Assembly: GCA_013396525.1 (NCBI GenBank) | Contig: VWYX01000920.1 | Location: 248,001-312,000 of the forward strand | Reading direction: 5' to 3' | Length of the DNA stretch: 64,000 bases | DNA from: Chaetorhynchus papuensis | Lineage: Eukaryota > Chordata > Aves > Passeriformes > Rhipiduridae | Part shown: one piece after another, positions 23,453 through 35,885 of the stretch | Numbering within the stretch: the stretch's first letter is position 1 | How the letters are laid out: each line of letters begins with the position of its first letter | Notes under the pieces: model-generated | The model's input: the letters and a program-made list of their open reading frames with translations, nothing else | What the model was told of the DNA's origin: nothing | Databases searched by the model: none | Program-made: the position numbers and the translations under genes

Positions 23453-24392
23453 TCCAATGTCACCTGCAAACAGGGCACCAAGCCCGTGACCCAGTCCCCA
23501 GGGCAGCCAGGCCCGCTCCACATGACAGCCTGGCAGCCGGGCTTGGCAGGCGAGGCTGGCACGGGCTCCCTGGACAGCGAGCAGGCAGGCGGGACAAACA
23601 GCAGATGGCTTCTGCTATCGCCACAACAATTTAATCGCGGTGGTCGTGACGACGCTGGCGCGCTCCACGCCACCTCCAGCGCCCCGCTGCAAGGTGAGCA
23701 CGCTGCTCTTTCCCAAGGGCAGCCCTTGTGACCGGCCAGGAGGTGTTTGAAGGGTCTGCAGTCAGGACACAAGCCACACTTACTCAACTTGAACTTCCTG
23801 ACAGGAACGGAGCACCACAGATCTGACCGGTTCAGGCAAAAAGGAAAAGCACTTGTACTGCAGGAGAGCGGTGACCCTCAAAGTCAAGGATATGGGATGA
23901 GAGCCCAGTGCCACTGCCGATCTCCCCTGCAAATGTAGGCAAGCTGGCCTGACAGCTTGGCAAACGCCTCAAATCAGGCTGCCCAAAATAGAAACAAGTA
24001 AAATTAGTTGCTGCTTTGGAAATGTATTTCTTCGTTTTCTCTTTACGAACTGTAAAACCAGATAAAAACGTCTGCACACTGTCCAGGGCAATGTGACAGC
24101 TCTGTTAGCACAAGGACCTCAGATACTGAGATGTTACCAGATAGAGATTTCATTTAAGCAGGGTAGCATTCTCCTCTTTGTAATTAATGCAGATCTACAT
24201 TTGTGTGACCCAAAGCCAGGTTCCTCTGCACTAAAGGGGATGTGGGGATGCCATAGCTGAGATGTGAGCAAGTCCAAAAGGAAGGCAAAGGCAGCAGCTA
24301 TACTCGTAGTAAAGAACAAAGACTATTAAGTGTGTCATCATGTCCCAGTCTTGATTGAAATTAGGAAACAAACAAAAAAAGTTCAAATTAGT
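23453..24392. other. Gene-less stretch right of gap 1
   Basis: GC-rich to about 23740, including several CpGs around 23635-23690, then unique AT-rich DNA. No exon recognised. Confidence 0.45.
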
Positions 24393-24536
24393 TGTGTTTT
24401 GCTTAGTTGGTCAGAGCATGGTGTTGATAACACCAAGGTTGTGAGTTCAATACCTTTATGGGCCATTTACTTAAAGATCTGGACTCAGTGATCCTTGTGA
24501 GTCCCTTCCAACTCAGAATATTCTGTGAATCTGTGT
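24393..24536 (+). mobile_element. SINE with tRNA-Ile-like head and CR1 tail (TguSINE1 type)
   Basis: The first ~75 bp match a tRNA-Ile: the box A region GCTTAGTTGGTCAGAGC, then a perfect 5-bp anticodon stem (TGGTG and CACCA) around the loop TTGATAA with anticodon GAT, then a degenerate box B (AGTTCAATACC) and the acceptor end GGGCCA. It continues directly into a CR1 tail: GATCCTTGTGAGTCCCTTCC, AACTCAGAATATTCTGTGAA, TCTGTG. A tRNA-Ile head with a CR1 tail is the known design of TguSINE1, a passerine family mobilised by CR1 proteins. Decay of box B and the 5' end shows it is an old, probably inactive copy. It is not a functional tRNA gene because the acceptor stem is lost. Confidence 0.88.
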
Positions 24537-27500
24537 TTTCAGCTCCTTAGCAAGTCAAAACTAAAAGCCCCAGTGCACAATAGTTGATTTTGTATTTCCT
24601 GAAGGGTACAGCTAACATCAGTTCTGCAGGCTAGTCTACAAACTTGGGCTCTTTGACATATCCTGGGGATTTACACACATGGATGCAGCAGCAGCTAAAG
24701 AAAACAGCTGTAATTATTCCCAAACCTGTATAAATCACAACAGGGGAGCAGTTGGAAGCAGGGATAGAGAGCCAAAGTTTGACAAATGGAAAAGAAAAAA
24801 AACGTTGGAAAAAACCTTTGGGATGTGTAAGCAAGCTAATGAAGAGTAGAAATAAATAAAGCATAATAAATAGGTTATATATAAAAATATCTGTAAAGCA
24901 ATCTAAAATAACAGCTTTCTCTTTTGATGTTACTATCTGTTTTGAGTTCATGTTTATGGCACTACCAAGCCCCAAACAAATGAGATGAAAAGTGGGGAGG
25001 GTTATGCAGATAACATTGTTAGGGAAGGAAGAAATAAAGGAAGGTACTGTTTATCTTTCCTTTTACTCCCAGTATTTTGATTCCCTGCCCCATAAACAGG
25101 AGGGTGAGGGAACTCTAAAGCTGTTTGTGGCTTTGAAAACTTAGTTCTGTTCCCTTGATCCAAAAATTCCACAAAATGTTCCTCCTCCTTTCCATATAAT
25201 GCTTTACCACCTAGAGCCAGAGCACAAAGGGCAGCGCTTTCCAACATGTGTGTGCACAGGCACAAACCTTTGTGTGGCAGAGCTGTGCTGGGAGCAGATA
25301 ATCACAGCAAATAAAAGGCAGCTCTGGGTATAACAATGTGCAAGCAAATCCAATTGCTAAGGACATTGGCTGAAAACAGCCCTCAGAAACAAAGAACCAG
25401 CCACATTAGAGCAATCTTTCATACTTGTGTAAAATAAGTAATTGAGTCATGGACAGGGTAAAGCCTGGGAGCACAAAGAAAGATCACAAGTCGAAGCTGG
25501 AAACTGTCCCAGCGGTCCCATATTTCAGCTCCCGCTCTGTTTGCTATTCTTCCCACCCCGGGTTTAAGCACAGCATCAAAGCTCGTTATTAGCCTGTAAT
25601 CAAGGCCATTAGAGCTCTCCAATTCAACCTGGAGACGCACTGGGCACAACCTGGCGAGGCAGCAGCACCGATCCCCTCCGAGCAATCAGAGCATTGCCCC
25701 GCACGGTGCCGACAGAAAACGGTCCCTTTGTGCCCAGGGGCCTGCGAGAGGGCTCACTTGAGAGAAAATGTTATCTTATGCACTATAAATACGTGAAAAT
25801 AAGATTAGAGGCAGCTGTTGTGACAGCAGTTTGCCATGTCAATACACCCCCTCACACTCGGCCCAGATTTCTAGCTCACTAGTGACTCAGAAGCAAGAGC
25901 GGCATTGCCAAGCCCCCCACTTCCCTGCGCTTCCCATCCACTTGTACTATCCAAGGACTGCCCTCACCCTCACCTGACTTCACTTGGGCTATCAGAGATG
26001 GAGTCAAGCACCCGGCCACTGTTTGGGAGCTCTGCAGAACAGGACAGCTTCGTTACTGTCCTAGCTTGGCCCTGTGACATCACAGCGAGTGTTAATCAGG
26101 AGCAATGTTAACATTACAAAAGTCTCTTACAAAAGGAGACATTTGAAGCATTTCCACTGAAAACTAAATACAGTCACTTATCATTTTTAACTCCTGCCAT
26201 ATTACTACATACTACTAAAAATCCTCAGCATTCTGTCAGATAATTGTCTGTATTCATTACTTCCAGTAAGAAAGAAGCTACTGAGTGGAAGAGAAATAAC
26301 CTTTTTCCCATTACTCTGGGTTGCATACTTAATAGAGATATTTCCCAGACATCCCAGTGGTTATTTCTGTTTATACTGTGTGTAGCTGTCTTTGCTATAA
26401 ATGAAGACTCAAAACGAGTGGCAACTATCATGTAGCTGCTGCAACATGCAAGAGATGCACAAGGACACACTGCAAAAGGTGACTACTGGCCATAAAGCTG
26501 TTCTTGATGGGCAAAGGATGGTCTGCTTATTTCCTAAAGAAAGCCAGAAAACACTGGCATGTCAGCTCACCTCACAGTCAAAATTTGGCTGGACACTCTC
26601 CAGAGCTAAGGGTAATATATTTCCCCTGGGATAAAGTATTTTAAAATACAGGTAATGGGAGACAACGTCCTTGGGTAGAAATTTCCAGATTTGAATAAGT
26701 ATGTACAGAAAACCTAAATCAAGACCTTTGTGCTTCCCTTAATCTTTTAAGCTCAGTTTCTAGAAGCACTTCCCAAGGATGACTCGGTGTCTGTAAGGTA
26801 ATTGTTCTTCTCTGAGATATCCTTCAGGAGATACAGCAAGTAGTGACTGATGGTGTGACAGAAGTCTTACATCCTTTGTACCTGTTATGGAAGGCGTGAC
26901 TTCTGCTGAGATTCCTAAATTACGGGGTCTAGAGAGGTCTGCCTGCTGCCACCCTGGAGCAGCACCAATCAGCCAAAAGTCATGGTGGGAGGGAAGGAGG
27001 CAGCAATGCCACGAGCAGACTGCACTGCCTGTGTCCCTGCCACCTGTGCAGAGCAGGGGGGGATCCTGCACCCTCCCAGGGCACAGCCCTGGCACTGTGC
27101 ACTACACTCCCACGCACACTCCCACTCCCAGATGGCCTCCACACAACCCCTCCAACATAAATTATTTTAGGGTTTTAGCAATTAAGCCACAGAACCCAGA
27201 TTTTTGTCCTGCAGTCAGGAGTGTGACTCTCTTTTTTTAAAAAACAGGAAAAAAAGCCCTGAACAGACAAATGTCCCCGCCAAACCAAAAATAATCATAA
27301 TAAAATATTCCTGTTTCTACAGCAAGTCACCTAAAGCATTCAAAATACTGCCCATGAGTTTGTTCTGCTGACAGCTCTGCGTTTACACCTGCTGCTTTTC
27401 CTTGTCCTGAGTCTGGCAGGAAACAAATGCAGGAATGGAAATCAACTCTATGCAGGCAAGTAGCTGAAATTAAGGGGAAGGAACAGTGCAACAAAAGGCT

Positions 27501-29489
27501 CATGCGATGTCACCCCAATTTTTATTGTTGCTTACAACATAGAGGATGGCACTGGCACTCCAGTAATTCAGTGGAGGGGAAAAGGCAGCTACAGAACTTC
27601 AGCCCAGTTTAGTGATGAGTTCCCTTAAGCTCAAGGAACCTGTAAGTCAGGACACTTTCTTTTCAAGACATCGATATTAGAGCACATCACCACATCTATC
27701 CTGCAAACTGAGGAGCTGGTTTTGCTTCAAACCTACTGAAGTGAGGCAAGAGACGCAGTGAGTTGCAGGAGAGAATTCTCTCAATTTCTCTCCTTCCTGG
27801 AAAGAGAAGATTGGGCTGAAAGATTACTCAGATAAACTGAACTGTGTTAGAGATAGGGACCAGACCTTAGTAAGCCCTCAAGTAACCACGTGCATTTTAA
27901 ATGCCTGTAGCAGAAAGCTCCTGGCAGCATAAACATTAAACAGACATTTCTGAAGCCTAGCACAGAAGGACAAGGGCTTTTATGCTTGTCTGCTTGCTTT
28001 TAATAGTGGATATACAATCCTTATATTATCTAATTTACAATTTTCTCAGTGAAGTCTTGAAAATTCTAATTGAAAACTCAGTAACAATCTGCATTGTCCA
28101 CCCCATCTCACAACACTGACTCAGAAACAGGACTGACAAAGTCGCCAGGACCAGCTGTGTGCCCCATTCCCAGTGCACACGTGATTCCAGCTTCCCATAA
28201 GCCAGGCCTTGAGCTGCTGCAGTTCAGAGAGAGCCATGCACAGGCAAAGGAAACATCTGTGCTGCCTACACCAAAACAGCCCATCTGAACTGCAGTGGCC
28301 CAGCCTCTCCCAACTCACCACAGCCACCCCACCCCAAATCAGACCTGGAGCCGTGACCCTGTACTGCTCCCAGCATCAGTCACCCCATGACTCACAAGCC
28401 TCTGGGAGCTGATGCATCCTCCCATCTGCCAAAATGTGCCCTGCTGTTTGACAAGGCTGCCAGGTCACTGTGAGGAGTCACCAGGACAGCTGAATCACCC
28501 TTTCCCAGCACTGGCTGCTGTCACTGTCCCGGGTCTGACTCTGTCCTTGCCCTGGTGTCTCACCACATTGGCCTGTGTGGAGCTGGTACCAAGCTCCTGG
28601 GACCAATTAAGGCTGCATTACTGAGGGAAGGCTTTGGGAGAAAGGGTGTGAGCAGAGCTTATGGGCAGAGGCTTTACCTGCAAAATAAGGAGTCCACCAC
28701 AGAAGCCAACAGAAGGCCAAACTTCACCATGAGCACAGATGCTCCTCCAAGTCTGTTAAAAGCAGGCCTGTTAAAATCCTTTCTAATGGCTCTGTTAACT
28801 TTAATAATTAAACCCCTAGGTCAGGCTTTTGTGAAGGAGGCAAGTCCCAGTTCTCATGCTATCTCAGCAGTCCCACGGCACAGAGAGACGAGGAGCAAAA
28901 ATAAATGTGAGTGACAGATTCACATCTGAGGCTGACATCTAGCTATAACACCAGGTAAGTGCAGGATCAACATGACTGAGAGGCATCAAAGGAGATGAGA
29001 TATTGTGCAGGACCAATTCTTCTCTCCTCAAAGGCAAAAGGCATTTTTAAAAAGGCTCAAGAACCAGAGGACAAACAAATCCAGGCTATAACCTTTTTTT
29101 AAAAAAAAAAAGAAGACTATGCTCTTAAACTGGACGTAATGCTGAGGAGTAGCCTTGTGACGCTGAAAGGACTAAAAATGGCACAACTGAACACAGAACT
29201 CTCTTTTCTATATTCAGCTCAGCCCCACAGTTCTGTACACCAGATCACTCAGGTTTGTGTTCTCCTACCTCCAGGCTGTTTGCCCTTGCTCCTTAATCTC
29301 CAGATATATCTCTGATCCTCATGCCGTGCAGTCAGGAACGGGTAGCACGAGGCTGGGCTAACATTTCCTTTCCTTTCTAGACAGCAATAATACAAATCAC
29401 ACCTTTACAGCTTTTCCATCACTGCTTGCCCATTTATTTCCCAATACATTTTACACAGGCTTGCCCAAATTTTCACTTCCTGGCAGACA
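24537..29489. other. Gene-less stretch
   Basis: Unique sequence with no recognised exon. A 114-codon minus-strand frame (24631-24975) is AT-driven and hydrophobic. A CpG-containing, motif-rich block lies at 25560-25880 (see findings). Regions 26880-27140 and 28100-28660 are GC-richer but show no known family. Short A runs occur near 29097-29110. Confidence 0.45.
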
Positions 29490-29631
29490 TGAATAGGGAA
29501 GTGAATCAAATACCAGGCTGAGAATATTGCAAAGAAATTTTTCAATACCAGTAATTTTTGTGAATAGGGAAGTAAATCAAACATTAGGCTGCGAATACAG
29601 CAAAGAAATGTTTCAATACCAGTAATTTTTG
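29490..29631. repeat. 71-bp tandem duplication (two copies)
   Basis: Unit 1 is 29490-29560 and unit 2 is 29561-29631. Both start TGAATAGGGAAGT and end TTTCAATACCAGTAATTTTTG, with about nine substitutions between them and no length change. They are directly adjacent, indicating an old local tandem duplication. Confidence 0.92.
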
Positions 29632-30194
29632 CATTCAAGCTGAAAAAAAACAGGATGGAAAACACTTACTGCCTGAGTTTTGTGAAAAAGTGTGGCTTCT
29701 CTCTACCCCCCTCAGTGCAAACCATGTATTTTGGGAACAGTCAGCTATTTCCATTGCTCTCAGCTGGTATCCTCCATGCCATAACTCGGCCTCTGCTGAG
29801 AAGTTTGCTGACCTCGCAGCCTGTTTAGAGCAGTGGCTCTGTCAGTCAATTACTGCCACCAACGTGGCACAGCAGAACCACCACCATCACTTTTTGCAAG
29901 CCTTCTCCTTCCTCCCTGACAGCCCAGGCTGGAGCACACACCCCTTCCAGGGGAGGAACGATGTGCTGGTTACTGCAACTCAGCAAAGGATGATTTCTAA
30001 ACGTTTAAAAAAAAAAAAAAAAAAAAGGCAATGCCATCAAAAATGGCCATTTTGGGGCATGAGCTGGAGCTGGGCACATCTTATCTTCATACGAGCAATG
30101 CACACGTTCTGGGGAATATCCATAAGAGAGATGGGAGCCTGGCCAAACACAGGGAGGGCCTCTGCTAGGATGACAGGATGAGGCGCTTAAGCAT
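29632..30194. other. Gene-less stretch with poly-A tract
   Basis: Unique sequence with a 20-A run at 30007-30026. The plus frame 29690-30181 (163 codons) reads through the A-run as poly-lysine and shows no recognisable protein. Confidence 0.5.
30007..30026. repeat. Poly-A tract (20 bp)
   Basis: Simple mononucleotide run. Confidence 0.95.
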
Positions 30195-30290
30195 GTGTAT
30201 TTGAAGATGAGAAGGCTACAGGGGGCATCTTCTTGTGCTCTCTAAGTACCTTAAGGGGGATCACAAGGATCTGGTGGGCAGATAAATTTG
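30195..30290 (+). mobile_element. CR1 LINE internal 3'-region fragment (left part of a split copy?)
   Basis: GAAGATGAGAAGGCTACAGG, then TGCTCTCTAAGTACCTTAAG, GGGGATCACAAGGATCTGGT align with the CR1 section that reads GAGAAGAGAAGGCT, CAGTACCTGAAGGGGGC and ACAAGAAAGCTGG. It is diverged. The next CR1 section resumes at 31036 in the same orientation, with about 50 bp of consensus missing. Confidence 0.55.
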
Positions 30291-30403
30291 AACTAAGCAG
30301 CAACAGAACAACATGTGGACAATCCCAGGCTTTAAAATAGAAGTAATTTGTATTAGATAAAACCACAGTGGTTTAGCCAAAGTGGGCTGCTATCTAGCCA
30401 TGG

Positions 30404-30435
<32 letters not shown>

Positions 30436-31035
30436 GCCCAGGAGACTTCTGCAGCATATAAATAATGCAATAGTCAAGAAAACAAAACCAGATTGCTTGG
30501 CTAGCAGTGATATCTATGGATACATATGGGATTAGATGCTCAAACACGATAGTTTTGCTCATGCATACAGGGTTTATGTTTAGCATCAGTAAGGAATATC
30601 CTTTTCTCAGGTTACTACATGGAGTTGGAGAGATAGCAGCTTGTGGTGAAAAAAATGGACACAGCCTTAATAAATAGATGATGTGGAATACTTTTCTAGC
30701 ACCTAATTGTACAGAATAATTTCTAACACACAGACAGAAACCTCAACAACACACTTATTATGTATCATCCCTAAATGACAGAATAGGAGAGCAAGAAGTT
30801 GTGTCTCTCACCTGACTGTCAAAGACTAAACTTCAGGGGTGTAAAGACTCCATCACACAGAGCCTGCTCTCTCACTGTCCCCTCTGCCAACACCGAACAC
30901 TACAGCATGATCAAAACACGCCGATCCTTCTATAACTGCACCTTGCAGATGTTCTTAACACACTTTTACTGAATTCCCCATGTCCAGCCTGTGTTGTGAA
31001 GTAAAAGCAGAAAAAAATCTTGAAGCCCATCATAA
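30291..31035. other. Sequence separating two CR1 pieces
   Basis: About 745 bp, AT-rich, with a 28-T run (30408-30435). It is either an insertion into one CR1 copy or ordinary spacer. I found no LTR ends, terminal inverted repeats or recognisable transposon in it. Confidence 0.4.
30408..30435. repeat. Poly-T tract (28 bp)
   Basis: Simple mononucleotide run. Confidence 0.95.
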
Positions 31036-31270
31036 GGGCTAATGGTTTTAAACTAAAAGGGGGCTGATTTAGATTAGATATGAAGAAGATGCTTTTTGTG
31101 ATGAAACAATGGCACAGGTTTCCCAGAGAGGTGCTGGATGCCCCATCCCTGGAAACGTTCAAGGCCAAGTTGGATGGGGCTCTGAGCAACCTGGTCTAGT
31201 TGAAGATGCCCCTGCCCATTGCAGGGGTTGGACTAGATGACCTCTAAAATCCCTTCCAACCCAAACCTGT
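31036..31270 (+). mobile_element. CR1 LINE 3' end, plus strand
   Basis: GGCTAATGGTTTTAAACTAA, GATTTAGATTAGATATGAAG, GGCACAGGTTTCCCAGAGAG, GATGCCCCATCCCTGGAAAC, TGAGCAACCTGGTCTAGTTG and CCCTTCCAACCCAAACC are successive landmarks of the CR1 3' UTR. Confidence 0.93.
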
Positions 31271-32116
31271 TGTTTTTCCCCTCTCAAAAACCACAACAGG
31301 CTGAAAATATTATGTACCATGTGCAGAGTGACTTACTGAAATCCCTTCTAAGAGAAAGTCTTGCCAGTGGCCAAAAGCTGGTGTTTTATTTTTATTGGAC
31401 TGGGAGTTTTATGTCGCCTCCCTGCACCCGTTGAGATGAAATTTGAATCTGCTGCTGCCGTTTCACCTCGGGTGCCTTGAGTTTCTTGTACTAAACAGGA
31501 AGCCCTTGTCAATACAAAACTATTTGCACTGGCCTCACTAGCCTGTGCTGTGTCTAGATAATTCAGCCTAATGAGGGATTATTTCCTGTGTTCGTGGCTG
31601 ACAACACCCAAAGACATTCTGGGGCTGTGCGGTGATAAAAACTGAACTATATTAAGCCAATAGCGTGGAGCTGTTAATTTTAAATAGAGAATAGAAAAGA
31701 GAATGGATACTGCTCCACGCCGTCCAAAAGTCACTGAGATTTGTGCTTGAGCCAGGAAATTAAAACAAAACCAGGCTTTCTGGTTTAGGACTGCCATCCT
31801 CACTAAACCCACGGAGCTCCATAAGCACACCTATGTGTTCAAATGCAGAACAGGGGTAGCAGAGGCAATGTGTGGGTGATTACAGGCTAATGAGAGCCTG
31901 ACTTTTGTCCTCAGTGCATGCAGCTGGACTAAAACTAATTCTCTTCCGAATACGCAACAGCAAAGGTCAGTCCAAACAAAAGATAAGGATCAAATCTGGC
32001 CAAACTAACCCCCAGGGAGCTGCTGGAAGAAGCAGGCTTGTCACAGGAGTGACGCAGGCTCTCTCACAGGCACCTGGTGAGCGTGAGGTAAGGCCCACCA
32101 AAAGGCAGTTGAGCCC

Positions 32117-32240
32117 AGTGAATTTAATAATAAATATCACATATTATACATAATATCACATATTATACATAATGAATTTAATAATAAATATCACATATTA
32201 TACATATACATAAAACACATTAATATCATAATATCATTAT
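32117..32240. repeat. AT-rich tandem duplication
   Basis: The phrase AATTTAATAATAAATATCAC followed by ATATTATACATA occurs twice (starting near 32120 and 32174), with an extra ATATCACATATTATACATAA copy between. It is then followed by ATATCATAATATCATT. A young, likely variable AT-rich array. Confidence 0.9.
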
Positions 32241-34725
32241 TTCCCCATTTCAGAACACGAGCCAGTTATCCAGAGTCTCACATGGTCATTATGGATGACC
32301 AACTTGCTCACCAGCAGCTAAACCAGGCCTTGAGCCAATGTGCTGCAGACTGTAGCATATTTACAGCCTTTGGGATGTCACAGGGAAGCACCCCTCGATG
32401 GAGCAGAAATACCCACTGTGCTTGAAGGAGAAAGATGGCCCTGTGTAAACAAGGCTATCTATGTTCCAGATGAAGGAAATGAAGAGTGGCAATGCAGCAC
32501 CTCCCATAATTCCAGCCAGCTGTCAGTCCAGCTAGGAGAACAACAGATCAAAAGCAAGCTGTTTTTTCCTTGTGCATTCATGCACAGAAGACATTTTCTT
32601 ATCTAATTCTTTCCATTTTACAGTATCATCATTAAGATATGCAGTTTATTAAAGCCAAACCAAACACTTAAGTTATTCTCCATCCACATATCCTCTTCAC
32701 CAGTCTTTCCAGGGCAGAGTTTGAACGCTGCCTATCACATTTCTAGCTGCACTGCTGTTCCCTTCTACAAAAAAACAAATAGAGAGCGGCATGAGACATG
32801 GATTCAGAAAACCCAAACCCTAAACGTTGTGATACAGTTGCTGGCCACCTCCTTGGACCAAGTACAGTGTTTCAGAGTTGTAGGAGCGTCTTCAGTTCTA
32901 CTTAGAAAAGAAGGGGAGTCTGATGGCCCAGCCTCCAGGCAAGTAGCTGGGCAGCTCTATTAAAAATACTCTGTTTCCTTGAGGAGAACCTGACAGTTAA
33001 TGAAACAGGAAAAGCACAACAGCCCAGGGAAGACACAATTCCATCCCACCTCCCATCAGCTGTTACTATGCAAAACTGGCACTAAAGCTAAAAAAGCACC
33101 ACATAAGCTTAATTACTTCCCATCTTTGATTGATGTGACTATTTCTTTCAACCGCACAAGACGTTTTCTCTACTTTTTTTCTGTATGTGTAACATCATTC
33201 TCTAGTTGCTGTTTCCAAGGCAATTCCACTCTTGAATTTCAATGGTTTGAAGGAACTTGCGGGGTTCAGTCATACAAGGCAGGCCGAGGTGGTCTATAAT
33301 CCCACTGCTGAAGCAATTATGAGTGTAAAAAGCAGAAAAGTGAAAGCATCAAATAAAAAAAAATAGCACAAGTCTTGTTGTACCTTCAAAGCTCAACAAC
33401 AGGTGCCCAGGATGCTTGAAAGCTGTATTAGTTGCAAAGTTGATTTGAGAAAAATCACCTTGCATGTAACACAAATCTATCTGGGACACAGGGTAGACAC
33501 AGAAGGAATGATTATTTGAAGAAGATGTGATTATGCTGAAAGCCAGAACCAGCTACAGCTCCCTTTGCCATCAAAGGGGAGAAACAGCACTGCTCGAGCC
33601 CACTGAGATCATCCAACGGTGTGTACCTAAAATAGTTCAGGTGAATCACATCCTAAAAATGCTTATTTCTGTTCTTTAACTATAAAAGGAGCCCTAAGGC
33701 ACTCAGTTCAACTGCATATGTCTAGGCTGCAAAGGTTTAAAGAAAGATGAATTTCTCATTAAAAGTGATTCCATCCAGAATCACAGAAAGTTCCTTTAAG
33801 TTATGCAGCAGTGAGATATCTGAGGAAATTACTATCCTGAAACTGGAAATGGGGTCTACTTTCTTGATAATAAAAGTAGCTATCAGATCTCTTTGTCCAT
33901 GTTAAAAAAAATTAAATTATCGCAGTATTGCTACACCAAAAAGACAATTACCAATATGTAAGAAACCAGATGATTTGATTCTACTAAAGGAAAATTCCCA
34001 CAGTGAAGCTACAATATCCACTCTCACAAAATAAATGACAGGAGATTTAAAGGAGAAAACAGAACAATACTCCATACAGCTATTGACTGTTTCTTCAAGA
34101 TAAACTCAGTCCTTTACGCAAAACTGTGCACCCCACAACAAATACAGCTAAAAGGGTAAGAAGTGAAGAGCACCCAACTACGAGCCCTTGGCTCTACAGC
34201 AAGGTCAGTGAATGTGAAGAGAACACTGCTGCTGTTCATGCTGTGTGTTTCAACCCAGGCTCCAGATTCCAAGCCTGGTAGCTCTCACAAGCATTGCATT
34301 TCCCAAGTAATAATTAAAAAATGCTACTAAGAAGAAAAATACACTTGACTGCACATGCTTAGTTAATTCCCAGAAACCCCGCTTCTCTCTATTACTTTTT
34401 GGATGCTGGAGCCTGTTCCTGTAACTCAAAAGTAAACAATTATTCAGGAAGGCTATTCAGGCAGAAATCAAGCTGGAGACATCCGAGGAGCACGCACCGG
34501 TCCGTCAGCTCCCCAGCAAACGCTCTGACTCATCGGGGGACTCTCTGGGCCAACAGGCTGCACATGCTTTCATTTTCACAAAGTGCTCTGGACTCGGCAG
34601 GCTGCACGAGGGGAAAGCACCCAGCCTCTGCACATCAAAAGCAGGAACCTCAGAATGATGAACAGCCACCAGCAGCCTGCTGACAAGGCAGTCAGCCTAC
34701 AGATACTCAGTCAGGCTTACTAACC

Positions 34726-34744
34726 CAGCTCAGCTCAGCTCAGC
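34726..34744. repeat. (CAGCT)n short tandem repeat
   Basis: About four units of CAGCT within a GC-neutral region. Confidence 0.85.
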
Positions 34745-35885
34745 CCAGGGATCTGCTCAAACCTCTGCCACCAGCAAGGACTTTTGCCTTCTAAGGGCCT
34801 GGCTCACCTCAAGCAGTTTGTCTGATGCTCTTCCTAACTTGAGGGAGGAAGGAAAGGGTGAAAGAGGCTTTCATCCCCTCAAAACAATAGGGTGTGAACC
34901 AACCAGAACATCTTCTATTTCACCAGAGTTAAAAATGATGCTCCACACAGACAAACAGAAAGTGCAGCGCTCTCATTTCAGAGTCTGACAGAGCAGAGAA
35001 AGGACAGCGAGGATTTGGGGAGCCTCTGCCAAGTTCAGTCCCATCACACAAAGTCCTCACTCCCAGGAATTCCTAGGCAGCTGGCAAGAGAGCACACTGA
35101 CACTAGGCAAGGAAACAGAGGTGAGATTTCCCTAACATTGCCTGCACAGGCTAAAAGCAATCAGCTCCTATTTCTATTTTGAGCTCTTCCAATCCCAGCT
35201 TGTCGTGGGCTGCTTGTAGAATCCCTGCCAACAGCCCAAAACCGTGTGAGCCTGTCATGACAGATGGCAATTTGGGAAAAGCCATGACAATGGCTGCCCT
35301 GCAAAGGGCCACAGGGGAAGCCCTGACTGCAGCTCAGGATTGAGGGGCAGTGCCCAGCACCTGCAGTGCTGCATTTTTAAGTACCAATGAACTTCCATCT
35401 TGAGCAGAAATTGCCCATTCACTTAAAGCTGCTTTCTGTTTCCCTGGGGACAAGGAAAAACCAGACCCTGCCAGCTTTATCTCTGCTCATGAATCACATC
35501 CCAATCTTTCTAGTCTCCTTGACTACAGCTAAATAAAACAGGGGCAGGAATCGTTTGCTGGCCGTTAAGTGCCTGAAATAAGGCAACAACTGCATTGCAG
35601 CTGGGAAGTTTTATTGCAGGAAATATTGGGATGTGTGTATTGTGCCCTGGGTTGTGGCATAAAGGGCATCAAGGGGTGCCTGAGGCTTCAAGACATGTTG
35701 AGGTAGTGCTAGAGGACAGAGCAGGATGAAAGGAGCCAAGGAAAAGCGCTCCTTGGTGGATGTTGCCGCAGCACACCAGAGGGATGAACTGCCCCAGGAC
35801 CTGGTTAACAGGGAGGATGGACAACTGGCAGCACCACGGCTAAGTTCACTTATTTATCAGTACAAACACAGCCTGCACGAGAACA

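Larger units (their letters stand above)
31271..35885. other. Gene-less stretch
   Basis: Unique sequence with no recognised exon. It includes the AT-rich duplicated block at 32117-32240, a motif-rich candidate conserved block (31590-31830), a short degenerate CR1-like phrase at about 33594-33613, a CpG-richer patch at about 34480-34620, and a small (CAGCT)n run at 34726-34744. Confidence 0.45.

Noticed and set aside
22198..23787. 529-codon minus-strand open frame
   Set aside because: It is open only because 715 Ns are translated as unknown residues. The known parts are a CR1 tail and a minisatellite.
24393..24470. tRNA-Ile gene
   Set aside because: The anticodon arm is intact, but the acceptor stem and box B are degraded and it continues into a CR1 tail, so it is a SINE head.
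30007..30026. Poly-A tail of a processed pseudogene
   Set aside because: No coding-like sequence precedes the A run and there is no flanking duplication; birds have few poly-A-tailed retrocopies.
33594..33613. CR1 tail remnant (CACTGAGATCATCCAAC)
   Set aside because: Too short and without neighbouring CR1 landmarks.
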